A DNA stretch of 35,103 nucleotides from Desulfoscipio geothermicus DSM 3669 (GCF_900115975.1 NZ_FOYM01000036.1:1-35103), one strand, 5' to 3'. Numbered from the stretch's first letter, positions 24,374 to 34,092 are shown. Notes: generated from the letters alone by a model not told the origin. Numbers and translations are program-made.

Positions 24374-26980
24374 CTAGGCATGGGGGTTATCGTACGCTCT
24401 TATCAATATGTCCGCCAACTCGCTGATCAGGGGCATGCGGGGGTTGGCCGTGGTGGCCTGGTCCACAAAAGCCTTTTCGGCCAGTTCCGGCACCTTTTGT
24501 TTGAATATAGCCGCATCCACCCCGCATTCCGCGATGGTGGCCGGAACGCCTACATCAGCCCGTAATCTTTCCACCGCCGCTATCAAATTGTTGACCCCCT
24601 CTTCCACCGTTGCCGCCGGCAGACCCAGAAACGCCGCCATCTGCCGGTATTTTTCCGGTGCCTCGAAGTATTCGTACTGCGGGAAAGCGGCAAACTTGCT
24701 GGGCAGGCCGGCATTGTACCGAATCACGTGGGGCAACAGGATGGCGTTGGCCCGGCCGTGCGGAATGTGAAACTCGCCGCCCAACTTGTGGGCCAGGCTG
24801 TGGCAAACCCCCAAAAAAGCGTTGGTAAAAGCCATGCCGGCAATACAGGAAGCGTTATGCATTTTGCTGCGGGCTTCATAGTTATCCTGCCCCCCGTAAC
24901 TTTCAGGCAGGTACTTGAATACCAGTTCCGTGGCTTTTTGCGACATGGCGTCCGTGTAATCCGAAGCCATCACCGAAACATATGCTTCCAGGGCGTGGGT
25001 TAAAACATCCAATCCGGTGTCCGCCGTTACTTTCGGCGGCAGGGTGCTGACAAAATCGGGGTCAATAATGGCCACGTCGGGCGTCAGTTCGTAGTCGGCC
25101 AGGGGATACTTAACGTCCTCGCCCCTGTGGGTGATCACCGCAAAGGCGCTGACCTCCGACCCCGTACCGCTGGTGGTGGGAATGGCCACCAGTTGGGCCT
25201 GCCGCCCCAGTTTGGGGTATTTGTAGGTGCGTTTGCGGATATCCAGAAACTTCAGGCGCAGGAAATCAAATTCCACTTCCGGGTGTTCATAAAACAACCA
25301 CATGGCCTTGGCGGCATCTATGGGCGACCCCCCGCCCAGGGCGATAATGGTATCCGGGCGAAACTGCTTCATCACTTCAACGCCCTTTTGCACCGTTTCC
25401 ACCGAGGGATCGGGTTCCACTTCGGAAAATATTTCAATGTTCACCGGGTTATTGCGCTTATTTAAATGATAAATCACCTTGTCCACAAAGCCCAGCTTGA
25501 CAATCCCCGGGTCCGTAACAATCAGCGCCCGCTCCACGCCCTGTATTTTTTGCAGGTACTGGATGGACCCGGGGGCGAAGTAAATGCGCTCCGGCACCCG
25601 AAACCACTGCAGTTTTTCCCGTCGGCCGGTCACCCGCTTAATATTGATCAGGTTGTCCACGCTGACGTTGGAAGTGGTGGCGTTATGTCCCATGGAGCCG
25701 CACCCCAGGGTCAGCGAAGGCACGTTTACATTGTAGAGATCCCCGATAGCCCCGTGGGTGGCCGGTGCGTTGATGATTATGCGGCCGGCCCGCATCCGCC
25801 GGGAGAACAGGGCCACTACCTCTTTATCCTCCGAATGCAATACTGCGGAGTGCCCCAGGCCGCCAAAGCCGATCACCTCTTCACAAAGATTGATCCCCTC
25901 ATGGTAATCGGCCACCTGGTAACAGGCCAGAATGGGGCTTAGTTTTTCCATGGACAGGGGGTGCTGGGGACCGACGCCCTGCTGGGGCGCCACCAGCACC
26001 TTGGTATCCTTCGGCACTTCAAAGCCCGCCATTCGGGCAATCTCATAGGCGGGCCGGCCCACAACAGCCGGATTCAGGCTGCAGTCCCCCCCCTTGACCG
26101 CCATGGACTCCAGTTTGGCCGTTTCTTCCTCATTCAAGAAATAACAGCCGTATTCCCGCATCAGCCCGGTAGCTTCCCGGTAAATATCCCGGTCAATGAT
26201 CACGGACTGCTCCGAGGCGCAGATCATGCCGTTGTCGAAGGTCTTGCTTAAAATAAGGTCGGTTACCGCTCGCTTAATTTTAGCCGTTTTTTCAATATAA
26301 CAGGGTACGTTGCCCGGCCCCACTCCCAGGGCGGGTTTGCCCGTGCTGTATGCAGCCCGCACCAGACCGGCGCCCCCCGTGGCCAGGATCAGATGCACCC
26401 CATCGTTGTGCATTAAATAACGGGTGGCCTCAATGGTTGATTCCTCGATCCAGCCAATGCAATCCTCCGGCGCCCCGGCGGCCACCGCCGCTTCCAGCAT
26501 CACCCGGGCGGCCGCGGCGCTGCATTTTTGCGCCCCCGGGTGGAAGCTAAAGATCACCGGGTTGGCCGTTTTCAGGCAGATCAACGCTTTGAACATGGTG
26601 GTGGATGTGGGGTTGGTAACGGGTACTATGGCGGCGATCACCCCCACGGGCTCGGCCACCTCCATGAGGTCCTCCTCCTCATCCACCCTGATCACGCCCA
26701 CGGTTTTCTTGTACTTGATGCTGTGGTACACCGATTCCGTGGCAAATATGTTCTTAATCATCTTATCTTCGTATACGCCCCGCCCGGTTTCCTCCACCGC
26801 CATCCGGGCCAGTTCCATGTGCTTGTCCAGACCGGCCAGGGCCATGGCCCGGACCACCTTGTCAATTTCCTCCTGCGACAGGCGCTGCAGCGCTACGCGC
26901 GCCCTTTCTGCTTTCTCCACCAGGCGGTCCACCATCAACTTGCGCTCGTCGCCTATATACTCCAGTTTCTGCTCGGTCAC
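24374..26980 (-). CDS. adhE: Bifunctional acetaldehyde-CoA/alcohol dehydrogenase AdhE
   Basis: AdhE reduces acetyl-CoA to acetaldehyde and then ethanol with NADH, or runs in reverse for ethanol use. The 868-residue protein has an N-terminal CoA-acylating aldehyde dehydrogenase domain (about 1-445: [20 protein letters not shown], and the catalytic cysteine in [11 protein letters not shown]), a linker and a C-terminal iron alcohol dehydrogenase domain (about 460-868: [33 protein letters not shown], and metal ligands in [10 protein letters not shown] and [17 protein letters not shown]). Full length. It follows the BON-domain gene by 18 bases, likely as one operon. No antiterminator module is seen before it, so it seems outside the nitrogen regulon. 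Confidence 0.96.
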   Translation of the reverse strand: MTEQKLEYIGDERKLMVDRLVEKAERARVALQRLSQEEIDKVVRAMALAGLDKHMELARMAVEETGRGVYEDKMIKNIFATESVYHSIKYKKTVGVIRVDEEEDLMEVAEPVGVIAAIVPVTNPTSTTMFKALICLKTANPVIFSFHPGAQKCSAAAARVMLEAAVAAGAPEDCIGWIEESTIEATRYLMHNDGVHLILATGGAGLVRAAYSTGKPALGVGPGNVPCYIEKTAKIKRAVTDLILSKTFDNGMICASEQSVIIDRDIYREATGLMREYGCYFLNEEETAKLESMAVKGGDCSLNPAVVGRPAYEIARMAGFEVPKDTKVLVAPQQGVGPQHPLSMEKLSPILACYQVADYHEGINLCEEVIGFGGLGHSAVLHSEDKEVVALFSRRMRAGRIIINAPATHGAIGDLYNVNVPSLTLGCGSMGHNATTSNVSVDNLINIKRVTGRREKLQWFRVPERIYFAPGSIQYLQKIQGVERALIVTDPGIVKLGFVDKVIYHLNKRNNPVNIEIFSEVEPDPSVETVQKGVEVMKQFRPDTIIALGGGSPIDAAKAMWLFYEHPEVEFDFLRLKFLDIRKRTYKYPKLGRQAQLVAIPTTSGTGSEVSAFAVITHRGEDVKYPLADYELTPDVAIIDPDFVSTLPPKVTADTGLDVLTHALEAYVSVMASDYTDAMSQKATELVFKYLPESYGGQDNYEARSKMHNASCIAGMAFTNAFLGVCHSLAHKLGGEFHIPHGRANAILLPHVIRYNAGLPSKFAAFPQYEYFEAPEKYRQMAAFLGLPAATVEEGVNNLIAAVERLRADVGVPATIAECGVDAAIFKQKVPELAEKAFVDQATTANPRMPLISELADILIRAYDNPHA

Positions 26981-26998
26981 CGGTACGCTCCCCCTCCG

Positions 26999-27526
26999 TC
27001 AAAATATCCTGGTATCATCCACTTCCTCGCGGTCATTGTTCACCTGGTGGTGAAAGATGGCTTCCAGACTTTCGTCGTCATAACCACCGCCGGGGTCAAC
27101 CTTAAGCTGGCTGACCACATTTTTAACCCCCCGGGCCTTTTCCGCAATCCCGATAGCCTCCTGCTCCTCTTCCGGGGTGTCCACCCGGCCCATGAGAAAA
27201 ACCGTGCCGTCAACAGATTTGGCCCCCACATGACGCAGGCTGACCCGGGGATTGGCGTTCAGTTCTTCCATAACCTCATCGGTAACGGACTTGTCGTTTA
27301 TGGCCCCGTCGGTGCTGACGGCCAGCCCCGGTTCCACCCTTTTAACCCCCGGCATTTTGACCAGGCTTTCTTTTAAACGACTTTGCTCAGCCAGGGTGTC
27401 AACAATACCGCTTACCTGCACCTCGCCGTCAATTACATTGGCTTTCAATCCGTAACCTTTTAAATCCTTATCATTATCCAGCATTTCCTGTACTTTGCGC
27501 TGCAGGTTGTTATCCTTTTCCGACAC
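26999..27526 (-). CDS. BON-domain protein, two BON repeats
   Basis: The 175-residue protein carries two BON domains: about 8-75 (LQRKVQEMLDNDKDLKGYGL, VDTLAEQSRLKESLVKMPGV) and 80-150 (VTDEVMEELNANPRVSLRHV, GRVDTPEEEQEAIGIAEKA, GVKNVVSQL). BON modules are thought to bind phospholipid or other ligands at membranes; no signal peptide is present, so this form is cytoplasmic. The tail is acidic. GTG start with GGAGGTGA seven bases upstream. Being just upstream of adhE, it may serve the ethanol pathway or a stress response (inference). Confidence 0.82.
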   Translation of the reverse strand: MSEKDNNLQRKVQEMLDNDKDLKGYGLKANVIDGEVQVSGIVDTLAEQSRLKESLVKMPGVKRVEPGLAVSTDGAINDKSVTDEVMEELNANPRVSLRHVGAKSVDGTVFLMGRVDTPEEEQEAIGIAEKARGVKNVVSQLKVDPGGGYDDESLEAIFHHQVNNDREEVDDTRIF

Positions 27527-27642
27527 AAAGTCACCTCCAAAATATTATCCAAACCTTTTGTTTATTATTGCCGGGGCAATGCAGGTATATGATGCAACAA
27601 AACCTGTAAATATAAAAAACCGGGCTCACTCAAAAATCCGGC

Positions 27643-27969
27643 TCAGCCAACCTTATCCTCGCCCTGGCTGTCACATCCCCTTTCATATAAATCCATCACG
27701 TAACGGGTGGCCATATCATTGTCCCGCATAATCAGGCCAAAGGCAAAGGCGGTGAACAAATAACGTCGAAATGCCTCCACCAGGTCCTCGCAACCCATCT
27801 GGTTTTCCAGAAAAGGCAGAACGAAATAAGTGGCCAGTTGAGCAGTAAGCACATGCATCAAATTATCCACCCCGGGGTATTGTTCAATCACTTCCAGGAT
27901 ACTCGGTGCGTCCTTCAACATGGCAAAAAAATGCCGGGCCGAACTTTCATCAATTTCCCTGAAATGCAC
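27643..27969 (-). CDS. Hypothetical helical protein (108 residues)
   Basis: GTG start with GGGAGG upstream. The product is helical with a hydrophobic central part (NLMHVLTAQLATYFVLPFLE and YLFTAFAFGLIMRDND) and an acidic C-terminus with one Cys. No known motif. Downstream, a weak CCGG/CCGG hairpin with a TTTTTT run near 27615-27640 could end the transcript. Function unknown. Confidence 0.65.
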   Translation of the reverse strand: MHFREIDESSARHFFAMLKDAPSILEVIEQYPGVDNLMHVLTAQLATYFVLPFLENQMGCEDLVEAFRRYLFTAFAFGLIMRDNDMATRYVMDLYERGCDSQGEDKVG

Positions 27970-28135
27970 AGTTTAAACCTCCCTTCAGGATAATTCCCAT
28001 CCTGTTACTAGATTTGCCATCCCCGGGGATTAGTAAACCCGGGCTATTTAATACTAAATGCTTGATATTCCCAGCAATTAACGGAATTTATAAGTAGTTT
28101 GGAGGAAATATAAAAAAAAGATGGAGGTGATCAGT

Positions 28136-28264
28136 TTGTTTAACCCCAAGGAAATGGATATTGTCAACAGGGAAGCATATGAAGAAGCGGCGCAGGATTA
28201 TTTGCGCATCCAAATGGACCTTCAGGAACAGCACGGCGATGCCGCAGAATACCGGCACAGTTAA
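28136..28264 (+). CDS. Small hypothetical acidic protein (42 residues)
   Basis: A TTG with GGAGGTGA five bases upstream opens a 42-codon frame: LFNPKEMDIVNREAYEEAAQ, then a Gln-rich helical end closing EYRHS. An in-frame ATG at 28121 is an alternative start (GGAGGA 14 bases upstream). A strong bidirectional terminator follows at 28319-28346. Soluble, one amphipathic helix; function unknown. Confidence 0.6.
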   Translation: MFNPKEMDIVNREAYEEAAQDYLRIQMDLQEQHGDAAEYRHS

Positions 28265-28318
28265 TTTTACGGCCCGGCCAAAAGGAGCGGCAGGCTGCAT
28301 AGCAATTTCCCCAAATAT

Positions 28319-28346
28319 GAAAGACCACCCCGCGGGGTGGTCTTTC
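28319..28346. terminator. Bidirectional terminator
   Basis: GAAAGACCACCCCGCGGGGTGGTCTTTC is a perfect 28-base palindrome standing between the small plus-strand gene and the convergent minus-strand gene, so it can end both transcripts, although its U-runs are short. Confidence 0.8.
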
Positions 28347-28361
28347 AACTTCAAGGATTTA

Positions 28362-28559
28362 TCATTCGTTTTTCAGTCCGGTTTTTTCAGACATGCCCAG
28401 CTTAATACCCTTGTTGTTGCCGTGCCGGTGCGCGCTTTTCAGCTGGGCCTTCTGGGACTTTATTTCCCGGGCCCTCGGCGCGCCCACGGGACGGTGCAGG
28501 TCTTCCTGCAGTTCCGGTTCCCGGTAGCTGTAATCCGGGTGATAAGGTCTTTCAGTCAA
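28362..28559 (-). CDS. Small basic hypothetical protein (65 residues)
   Basis: TTG start behind GGGGGGG. The product begins TERPYHPDYSYREPELQED, has a Lys/Gln/His-rich middle (KSQKAQLKSAHRHGNNKG) and no hydrophobic segment. It is likely disordered. It resembles small spore- or stress-associated proteins in composition only; not recognised. Confidence 0.5.
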   Translation of the reverse strand: MTERPYHPDYSYREPELQEDLHRPVGAPRAREIKSQKAQLKSAHRHGNNKGIKLGMSEKTGLKNE

Positions 28560-28779
28560 GTAATTCCCCCCCTTTTCATTGCTGAAATTATGTGACGGTG
28601 CAGCAGTTTTAAATAGCCGGCTTACAAAGTATTAACCTATTTGTTTTTTTTCATAGGCGGTAATATTTAACTGGCCTCTTAGGAACCATTGCCAATTAAA
28701 CATATTTTTAACCAATGGTTTGACTGGTTAGATACTTTATAATTTTTTTGTGCATTTAAAACGGCTTGAGGAGAAAGTT

Positions 28780-28940
28780 ATGACATCAAAGAAAAAAAAG
28801 CTGCTATCTCTGGCCTTAACCTTCATTTTTTTCATGTTATTTAACGTCTCGGTTACAGCGTCTACTTTGAAAATGCCAGCAGCACAGCCGCCAAGCTCGA
28901 GGCAATCAACAAGTATAATTTAGGGGGCATTGCCCTCTAA
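28780..28940 (+). pseudogene. Collapsed remnant of a spore-type GH18 glycosidase
   Basis: An ATG with GAGGAG upstream starts a clean signal peptide (KKKKLLSLALTFIFFMLFNV), which runs into a stop after 47 codons. In another frame the 3' part reads KLEAINKYNLGGIAL, the conserved end of GH18 glycosidases of the SleL/YaaH type that degrade spore cortex. The gene has lost nearly all of its middle. Flanking stretches 28565-28779 and 28941-29130 show no gene. Confidence 0.65.
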
Positions 28941-29130
28941 AAACAGTGAACCGGATTTATTTACTGAAAACCATAGATCTATTTTTTGCAAGAAGTTAAC
29001 ATTTATACTTATAAAACAAGCCGCAAACATTGCAACAACTACACTTTCACTTCGTTGTTTTGATGATCAACAATAACATTTAATATTATCACCTTAATCT
29101 TTTGGTATAGCAGTGTTGGCTGAGGCTGCT

Positions 29131-29484
29131 TTAATCAGGTCGTGCATTGACATTTACTCTTAAATAACGGTGTAGAAACCATTCACCGTAGGTAGTTATT
29201 GCAGTAATTAATAGCGACTCAGGAACGGAAAGGCCGATCCCGACAAAAAATCTTACACCCGCCCATAATACAAGAGTGATGATTATTACATCTGCGGCGG
29301 TGGCCGCCAAGATGGTTACCCTCGGCAATAATATCAAATCAGCGGCGTATGTGAAAAAGGACATGGCCAATCCAATAATTATAGCTTGGAATATGCTAAT
29401 GGCCGAGAATAGTGGCAAAAAGAGTGTGGCTACACCGGTAATAAACAATGTTTTTAGTACTATGACCGACAATGTCAGATTCAA
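29131..29484 (-). CDS. DUF2512-family membrane protein
   Basis: The 117-residue protein has four predicted membrane helices and the family pattern: FSAISIFQAIIIGLAMSFFT, AADLILLPRVTILAATAADV, and the end TTYGEWFLHRYLRV. This matches the YndM/DUF2512 family of spore formers, whose role is unknown. TTG start behind GGGGGCG. Codon use is AT-richer than in the nif region. Confidence 0.75.
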   Translation of the reverse strand: MNLTLSVIVLKTLFITGVATLFLPLFSAISIFQAIIIGLAMSFFTYAADLILLPRVTILAATAADVIIITLVLWAGVRFFVGIGLSVPESLLITAITTYGEWFLHRYLRVNVNARPD

Positions 29485-29723
29485 TATTTTCGCCCCCGTA
29501 GTTCTTTTGATAGTTATGGTAATTTTAATTAATTTTTCCCAAATTTATTATTCTTATTAATTGCTACCTTTAGATTTTAAAGATCTCAAAGCAAAAACCC
29601 AAATCTTCACTTTGAACCTAGTTGAGACCTGTTTTGATGAAAATGATGTGCAGTTGATTATCCCCTTATGTTGATATGAGACCGCAGTTTTGAGTCGCTG
29701 CAGTGATCAATAAGAAAGACGAC

Positions 29724-30896
29724 TTATTGGGGGTTAGCCTCATATTCTAAATTAGTTCTTGGATTAGGCTCTTTTAATAAGTGATAATAAATATTTATTG
29801 TTTTTTGGATCATTTTTTGAGCATCAAATTTATCAGATACTCTTTGTCTGCCTCTGTTTCTAAGTTCATCTCTTATGCTGGGGCAATCAAGAAGGTAAGC
29901 AATTTTAGATGCTAGTTCTTTGTGGTTATCCGGTGGGACTAGAAATCCACATTCACCGTGTTTAATTATCTCTGGTACCCCTCCGACAGAGGTGGCCACA
30001 ACGGGTAAGGAAAAGGCCATTGCTTCTAATATGGTAAGAGGTAAACCCTCTGTTATTGACGGTAGAACAAATATATCCATTGCGGCGTATGCCTGAGCGA
30101 TATTGTCAACCACGCCAGTAAAAGTAAAGTAATCATCCATTGATGACAAACGTATTTCTTCTTCCAGTTTGTCCCTTAAGGGTCCATCACCAACTATTAA
30201 AAAGTGTATGTCATATTTATCAATAAGCTGTTCTGCAGCTTTTATTAGCACGGAAAGCCCCTTCTGAGGCGCCATTCTAGCCACAGTTCCAACTACGGTA
30301 CGATTTGGGGGGATATTCCACTTTTCCTTAAAATTATATTGAATATTACATTTATTAAAATTGCTGAGAAGGATTCCATTATGTATTACTTTTATTTTAG
30401 ATGGAGAGATTTTTTGTCTATATTTAATTTCTTCACATAAGGCATTGGAAACAGCTAAGATGCAATCGGTTGACCACGAAAGGACGTACTCTACAGCAGC
30501 TGCAATATTGTTTTTCCAGGCTGGCCAGTTTTCGTTAAAAATAGAGTTATGCACTGTATATACAGAGGGCACCCCTGCCCAAAGAGCTGCTGGCCTGGCA
30601 ATGAGGGCTGCTTTAGCCCCGTGCGCGTGTGCCAGGTGAATACGTTCCTTACGCATGAAATTGCGAAGAATGTTAAATGAAGTGTAGTCTCTTTTTAAAG
30701 AAACTTCTCCAGCTAAAGGCAATGGCAATGTCTTTATATTTTCTGAAAGGAGTTTATCTTCTAGGGAGCTTTTTTGCGGACAAGCTACCGTAACATCAAA
30801 TTCTTCCTTTAACCCGCTTACTAAAGTTATTATGTGCCTTCCTATACCGCCTTCCGTAGGCCTAACAATCTGCAGTAGCTTCGGTTTTGGGTTCAT
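29724..30896 (-). CDS. GT4-family glycosyltransferase
   Basis: The 390-residue product is a GT-B fold retaining glycosyltransferase: N-terminal KLLQIVRPTEGGIGRHIITL (acceptor side), HAHGAKAALIARPAALWAG, the donor-domain RTVVGTVARMAPQKGLSVLI, FLIVGDGPLRDKLEEE, and the EX7E motif in SITEGLPLTILEAMAFSLPV. Such enzymes add sugars to surface polysaccharide or lipid carriers; donor and acceptor are unknown. I place the start at 30896, where GGGGGG lies upstream and the family's N-terminus begins; the frame is open to 30989. It stands alone, and its lower GC suggests acquisition. Confidence 0.9.
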   Translation of the reverse strand: MNPKPKLLQIVRPTEGGIGRHIITLVSGLKEEFDVTVACPQKSSLEDKLLSENIKTLPLPLAGEVSLKRDYTSFNILRNFMRKERIHLAHAHGAKAALIARPAALWAGVPSVYTVHNSIFNENWPAWKNNIAAAVEYVLSWSTDCILAVSNALCEEIKYRQKISPSKIKVIHNGILLSNFNKCNIQYNFKEKWNIPPNRTVVGTVARMAPQKGLSVLIKAAEQLIDKYDIHFLIVGDGPLRDKLEEEIRLSSMDDYFTFTGVVDNIAQAYAAMDIFVLPSITEGLPLTILEAMAFSLPVVATSVGGVPEIIKHGECGFLVPPDNHKELASKIAYLLDCPSIRDELRNRGRQRVSDKFDAQKMIQKTINIYYHLLKEPNPRTNLEYEANPQ

Positions 30897-31021
30897 AATT
30901 GGCCCCCCATCATTGTAAAATCTAACAGGTGCAGACAATGGCAATTTGTTACCAGATCTATTGTTTACCATAATTTTAAAAAAATCCAAGTAATATATAT
31001 CAACCGGCGGTCAACAAATAA

Positions 31022-31058
31022 ACAGGGCACCCACTACTGTTACAGGCGCCCTGTTTTT
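31022..31058. terminator. Terminator-like hairpin with flanking A/T runs
   Basis: ACAGGGC and GCCCTGT enclose an 18-base loop, with AAATA on the left and TTTTTATT on the right, so it could act on either strand. It lies upstream of the glycosyltransferase and of the divergent coat genes; no gene ends directly at it. The rest of 30990-31268 shows no gene. Confidence 0.55.
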
Positions 31059-31268
31059 ATTATCATTTTTGAATGATTACGGGAGTGCCCACTCCGGCTT
31101 GTGATAATCATTATGCAGTATGGAAGCCATTTGAGGCCAGAAAAAAACCGCTCTCCTTCCGCCATTGAGGGTGAGTGGCTACACCTTGTTATTTCCCTTT
31201 TTTTGTACATACTATTACGCCGTTAAGGTAAACTATTCTAAACATCAATAAAAGGGGATGATACATTA

Positions 31269-31526
31269 ATGAACGCACAATTATACCGGCAGCAACCGGG
31301 GCAAATAATGCCCGAACCACCCAACGTCAACAGCACCAAAGATCATCTATACCTCAAGGACGCTCTGTCCTGGCAACTTACCGCCATGAAAATGCTGCGC
31401 CATGGCGCAGATAACTGCAACGACCCGGAAATCAGGGAGTTCCTGCACAGGGCGGGCCAGATGCACCAAAAGCACTATCAGGTATTACTAAGCCACCTTA
31501 ACCCAGCCAACGTAGCCAACCATTAA
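31269..31526 (+). CDS. Small spore coat-associated protein
   Basis: The 85-residue product has a Pro/Gln-rich start (QLYRQQPGQIMPEPPNVN) and a helical core (LKDALSWQLTAMKMLRHGAD, then LHRAGQMHQKHYQVLLSHL) like the ferritin-like helical hairpin of CotF-type coat proteins. It sits 14 bases before a CotF gene, with AAGGGGATG upstream of its ATG. Coat location is inferred from this pairing. Confidence 0.72.
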   Translation: MNAQLYRQQPGQIMPEPPNVNSTKDHLYLKDALSWQLTAMKMLRHGADNCNDPEIREFLHRAGQMHQKHYQVLLSHLNPANVANH

Positions 31527-31540
31527 GGAGGTTTAAAAAA

Positions 31541-31975
31541 ATGTACAACCAGCAATGGCAAAATTACAACCCGCAAAGCATGGCGCAAAATATGCAAAGT
31601 TATCAGTTCATGACGGGTCAGCAGGGCATGCAGGGCCAGCAGCAACAAAATACCATTAAAAACCTGCAGTCCGGCCTTTTACCCCAGGTCAAAGGACCGC
31701 AAATCAATGACCGGGATACCGTCAACTTCGCCCTGGCCCAAGAAAAATATATTACCGATAACCTTAATGTCTTTGCCAGGGAAGCCGGCCACAGGCTGTT
31801 GCACAATGACGTAATGAACATCCTGAATGAAACCCACGCCATGACCCGGGAACTTTTCGACCTGATGTTTCGAAAGGGCTGGTACACACTGGAAGCAGAA
31901 CAACCGCAAAAACTGGCCCGGACCCACCAGCAATTTACCCAGTACAGCACCCAGTTTCCATATCCAATGCAGTAA
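31541..31975 (+). CDS. cotF: CotF-family spore coat protein
   Basis: The 144-residue product has a Gln/Asn/Met-rich N-terminus (NQQWQNYNPQSMAQNMQSYQ) and a CotF domain: NDRDTVNFALAQEKYITDNL, REAGHRLLHNDVMNILNETH, LFDLMFRKGWYTLEAEQP. CotF-type proteins are assembled into the coat of the endospore. AAGGAGG precedes the ATG. Together with the gene before it, this shows that the host forms spores. Confidence 0.88.
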   Translation: MYNQQWQNYNPQSMAQNMQSYQFMTGQQGMQGQQQQNTIKNLQSGLLPQVKGPQINDRDTVNFALAQEKYITDNLNVFAREAGHRLLHNDVMNILNETHAMTRELFDLMFRKGWYTLEAEQPQKLARTHQQFTQYSTQFPYPMQ

Positions 31976-31982
31976 TAACCAT

Positions 31983-32087
31983 AGGGGACAGGCACCTTTT
32001 TCAAAATGCGAAAAAAGAGCCAGTCCCTTTTTTCAGGCGATTTTTTTAAAAAACGAAAAATCAGCCTATCCCTGTCCCCCTTCCTTG
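31983..32087. repeat. GGGGACAGG-type palindromic repeat
   Basis: AGGGGACAGGCACCTTTTTC is followed by an inverted GAAAAAAGAGCCAGTCCC, then a second palindromic unit ending ATCCCTGTCCCC. The element overlaps the region where the cotF transcript should end and can serve as terminator. It shares its core with 24304-24366 and, more loosely, with the nif spacer repeats. Confidence 0.75.
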
Positions 32088-32092
32088 ACAAA

Positions 32093-32250
32093 TCAATACA
32101 TGAACTCCACCAGCTGTCTGACAGAATCTTCAAAAGTTAATTCATTGTCCAGTATAAACTTAGGGTTAATAACAGCCTGAATGGAAGCTATAAAGGCTGC
32201 CGTAAAAATCCAGACGTCGACGGCTAAATTTAGAAGTAACCGGTTAAGCA
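32093..32250 (-). pseudogene. C-terminal remnant of a TetR-type regulator
   Basis: Minus-strand translation gives DVWIFTAAFIASIQAVINPK and LTFEDSVRQLVEFMY then stop, which looks like the ligand-domain end of a TetR-family repressor. The DNA-binding part is gone. The upstream end merges into the ABC-2 permease remnant. Confidence 0.55.
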
Positions 32251-32396
32251 ATTTTTTTCTTGAACTTCAAGACACTCAGTGTCAAAAGTACCAGCGAGAA
32301 AACCAGCAATGCAACCACCTGGCCGACCAAGTAAGGAAAACCGATGCCTTTTAATACTATACCCCTGATTAGGTGAACTATTAACACTGATATAGT
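32244..32396 (-). pseudogene. C-terminal remnant of an ABC-2 type permease
   Basis: The minus strand encodes VHLIRGIVLKGIGFPYLVGQ and VVALLVFSLVLLTLSVLKF then KKKIA and stop, the last helix and tail of an ABC-2 export permease. Everything upstream is missing. Together with the TetR remnant it records loss of a drug- or lipid-export operon. Confidence 0.7.
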
Positions 32397-32450
32397 TTAC
32401 CTTGTTTGCATGGTAGCAACGTTACAAAGAAAATGCAATATACTTAATCC

Positions 32451-32501
32451 AAAAATAAAGGCAATTGCCAACCTTATATGTTAAAGGCCCGGCAATTGCC
32501 T
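32451..32501 (-). terminator. Intrinsic terminator after the MBL-fold hydrolase
   Basis: AGGCAATTGCC occurs twice in inverted arrangement around a 21-base loop and is followed on the minus strand by TTTATTTTT, 60 bases after the hydrolase stop. Confidence 0.8.
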
Positions 32502-32560
32502 GTAATACTGTGGTTTAGCCTTTTGAACAACCCTGCCCCGTGAATAGATAAAACCCTTTG

Positions 32561-33409
32561 CTATAGTTCCACTACACTTCCGGCGTTGTTGAAAAAGAAC
32601 CGGTCACCGAATTCCCGCGCCAGCACCGATGCCGCCGGCAGCCCGGTGCAGTGGGAGACGCCGATTTTTTCCACGCCCATTTTACGCAGCGCGGCAATTG
32701 TTTCCCTGAGCTGTTGTTCCCCGGCGCGGATCAGGTGGGTGCCCCCCACCACGGCATGTATCTTTTCCGTACCGGTGATTTTTTGCGCGTGCAGCATGGT
32801 ATTCACCATACCGCGGTGGGCGCAGCCCAGAACCACCACCAGCCCCTTGTCCGTCTTGACAATCAACGACTGGTCATCTGGCATGGTATCGGGTAAAAAA
32901 CTGTCTCCGTCCCGAACGTACATGTTATCGTCCACCTTCTCAAATGAGGTGACCATGGGCACTTCCCCGGTGGTCACCACATAATCATTCAGCCACACCG
33001 GTTCCTTGGTAAATATGAAAGAAGCCCCCAGGCCCTCCAGTTCCTCGCGGCAAAAGGGCACCCCGACGTAACGGTAGCTCGTATCCTTACTTCCCGGTTG
33101 CGAAATACGAGCATATTTTCCACCCCACATCTCCGGGTGCGCGTAAATATCCACCTTTTTCCTCATCACCTGCAACAGCAAGCGCAGACCCCCGGTATGG
33201 TCCATGTGGCCGTGGCTGATGACTATTTTGCTTACTTTGCCCAGGTCAACACCGCCGGCCAGGGCATTGCGCATTATCGAATCGCTGAAACCGGCATCCA
33301 AAAGCACCGCCTCGCCGCCCGCTTCCACCAAAATACTCAAACCCCACTCGCCGGTAAAACCGATCTCCCCGGCGGCATTTTCACAAAGCGTAGTTAAGCG
33401 CACCTGCAT
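32561..33409 (-). CDS. MBL-fold metallo-hydrolase
   Basis: The 282-residue protein has the metallo-beta-lactamase fold signature: VLLDAGFSDSIMRNAL, the dinuclear metal motif ISHGHMDHTGGLRLLL (HxHxDH), LIVKTDKGLVVVLGCAHRG, and a late histidine in GVSHCTGLPA. The overall pattern is that of the group annotated as dihydropteridine-phosphate synthase-like (MJ0301 type). The substrate is unknown. GGAGGTTTTGCC precedes the ATG. It has its own terminator and is probably monocistronic. Confidence 0.85.
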   Translation of the reverse strand: MQVRLTTLCENAAGEIGFTGEWGLSILVEAGGEAVLLDAGFSDSIMRNALAGGVDLGKVSKIVISHGHMDHTGGLRLLLQVMRKKVDIYAHPEMWGGKYARISQPGSKDTSYRYVGVPFCREELEGLGASFIFTKEPVWLNDYVVTTGEVPMVTSFEKVDDNMYVRDGDSFLPDTMPDDQSLIVKTDKGLVVVLGCAHRGMVNTMLHAQKITGTEKIHAVVGGTHLIRAGEQQLRETIAALRKMGVEKIGVSHCTGLPAASVLAREFGDRFFFNNAGSVVEL

Positions 33410-33452
33410 GGCAAAACCTCCTGCTTTAGTTTTAATTTATTCCCAGCATCTT

Positions 33453-34028
33453 TTAATCAACATCAACATAAAGCCCGTAAAGGATAACCATATCAACCGC
33501 TGCGTGCGCGCTGACGGCCGCAACCAAACCAACCCGCTCGTAAAGAAAACCCAACCCCACACTTACCAGAAACATCAATAAACCGTACAAACTTGTCCGC
33601 CGGTTGCGGGGATTGAAATAGCCGTGCAGGCTGATAAACAACAGCGACGACCACCAGATGCCGATAAGCGGTTGAATACCGGCCCGGAAGAGTATTTCTT
33701 CACTCACGCCGGCGACCAGTGAAATAAAGAATATATCGAATACTGATAATTTCGGCTCTGTTATCACGTACTGAAAAAGTTTACGCAATTCCCGGAAAAC
33801 AGGTTTTTTCAACAAAAACAAACTAAAAAAGCCTGCCGTCACCCCAAAAAGCAATCCTGGCAAAAGCTGCCGGTCTATAGCCTGGCCATGGGCAAATATG
33901 GAAAGAAAATGTATCTTTTGCAACAGGACTATGACAAACCAGGATAATACCAGGCACGCCGTCGCAAAAACGATACTGAGGGCAAGCAATGATTTGCGCG
34001 TCAGTTCAATAACGAATTTGCCTTTCAT
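33453..34028 (-). CDS. CPBP-family intramembrane metalloprotease
   Basis: The 191-residue membrane protein has about six helices and the CPBP (Abi/CAAX-type) motifs: AGVSEEILFRAGIQPL (EExxxR), FISLHGYFN (His), and SAHAAVDMVIL (HxxxD-like). Members cleave peptides in the membrane or act in prenyl-protein processing or bacteriocin self-immunity. No bacteriocin gene is seen nearby. The ATG has GAAAGG upstream. Intact. Confidence 0.85.
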   Translation of the reverse strand: MKGKFVIELTRKSLLALSIVFATACLVLSWFVIVLLQKIHFLSIFAHGQAIDRQLLPGLLFGVTAGFFSLFLLKKPVFRELRKLFQYVITEPKLSVFDIFFISLVAGVSEEILFRAGIQPLIGIWWSSLLFISLHGYFNPRNRRTSLYGLLMFLVSVGLGFLYERVGLVAAVSAHAAVDMVILYGLYVDVD

Positions 34029-34092
34029 TGGTTACCTTTCCCATATCTAAATTACCTGTCAATTCTGGTATATAGATTAGCTTACCACAAAA

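Noticed and set aside
31100-31260. A further antiterminator module before the spore coat genes
   Set aside because: A GCC-N6-GGC hairpin is present near 31125, but its loop lacks G at position 4, there is no matching P1, and no overlapping terminator is found.
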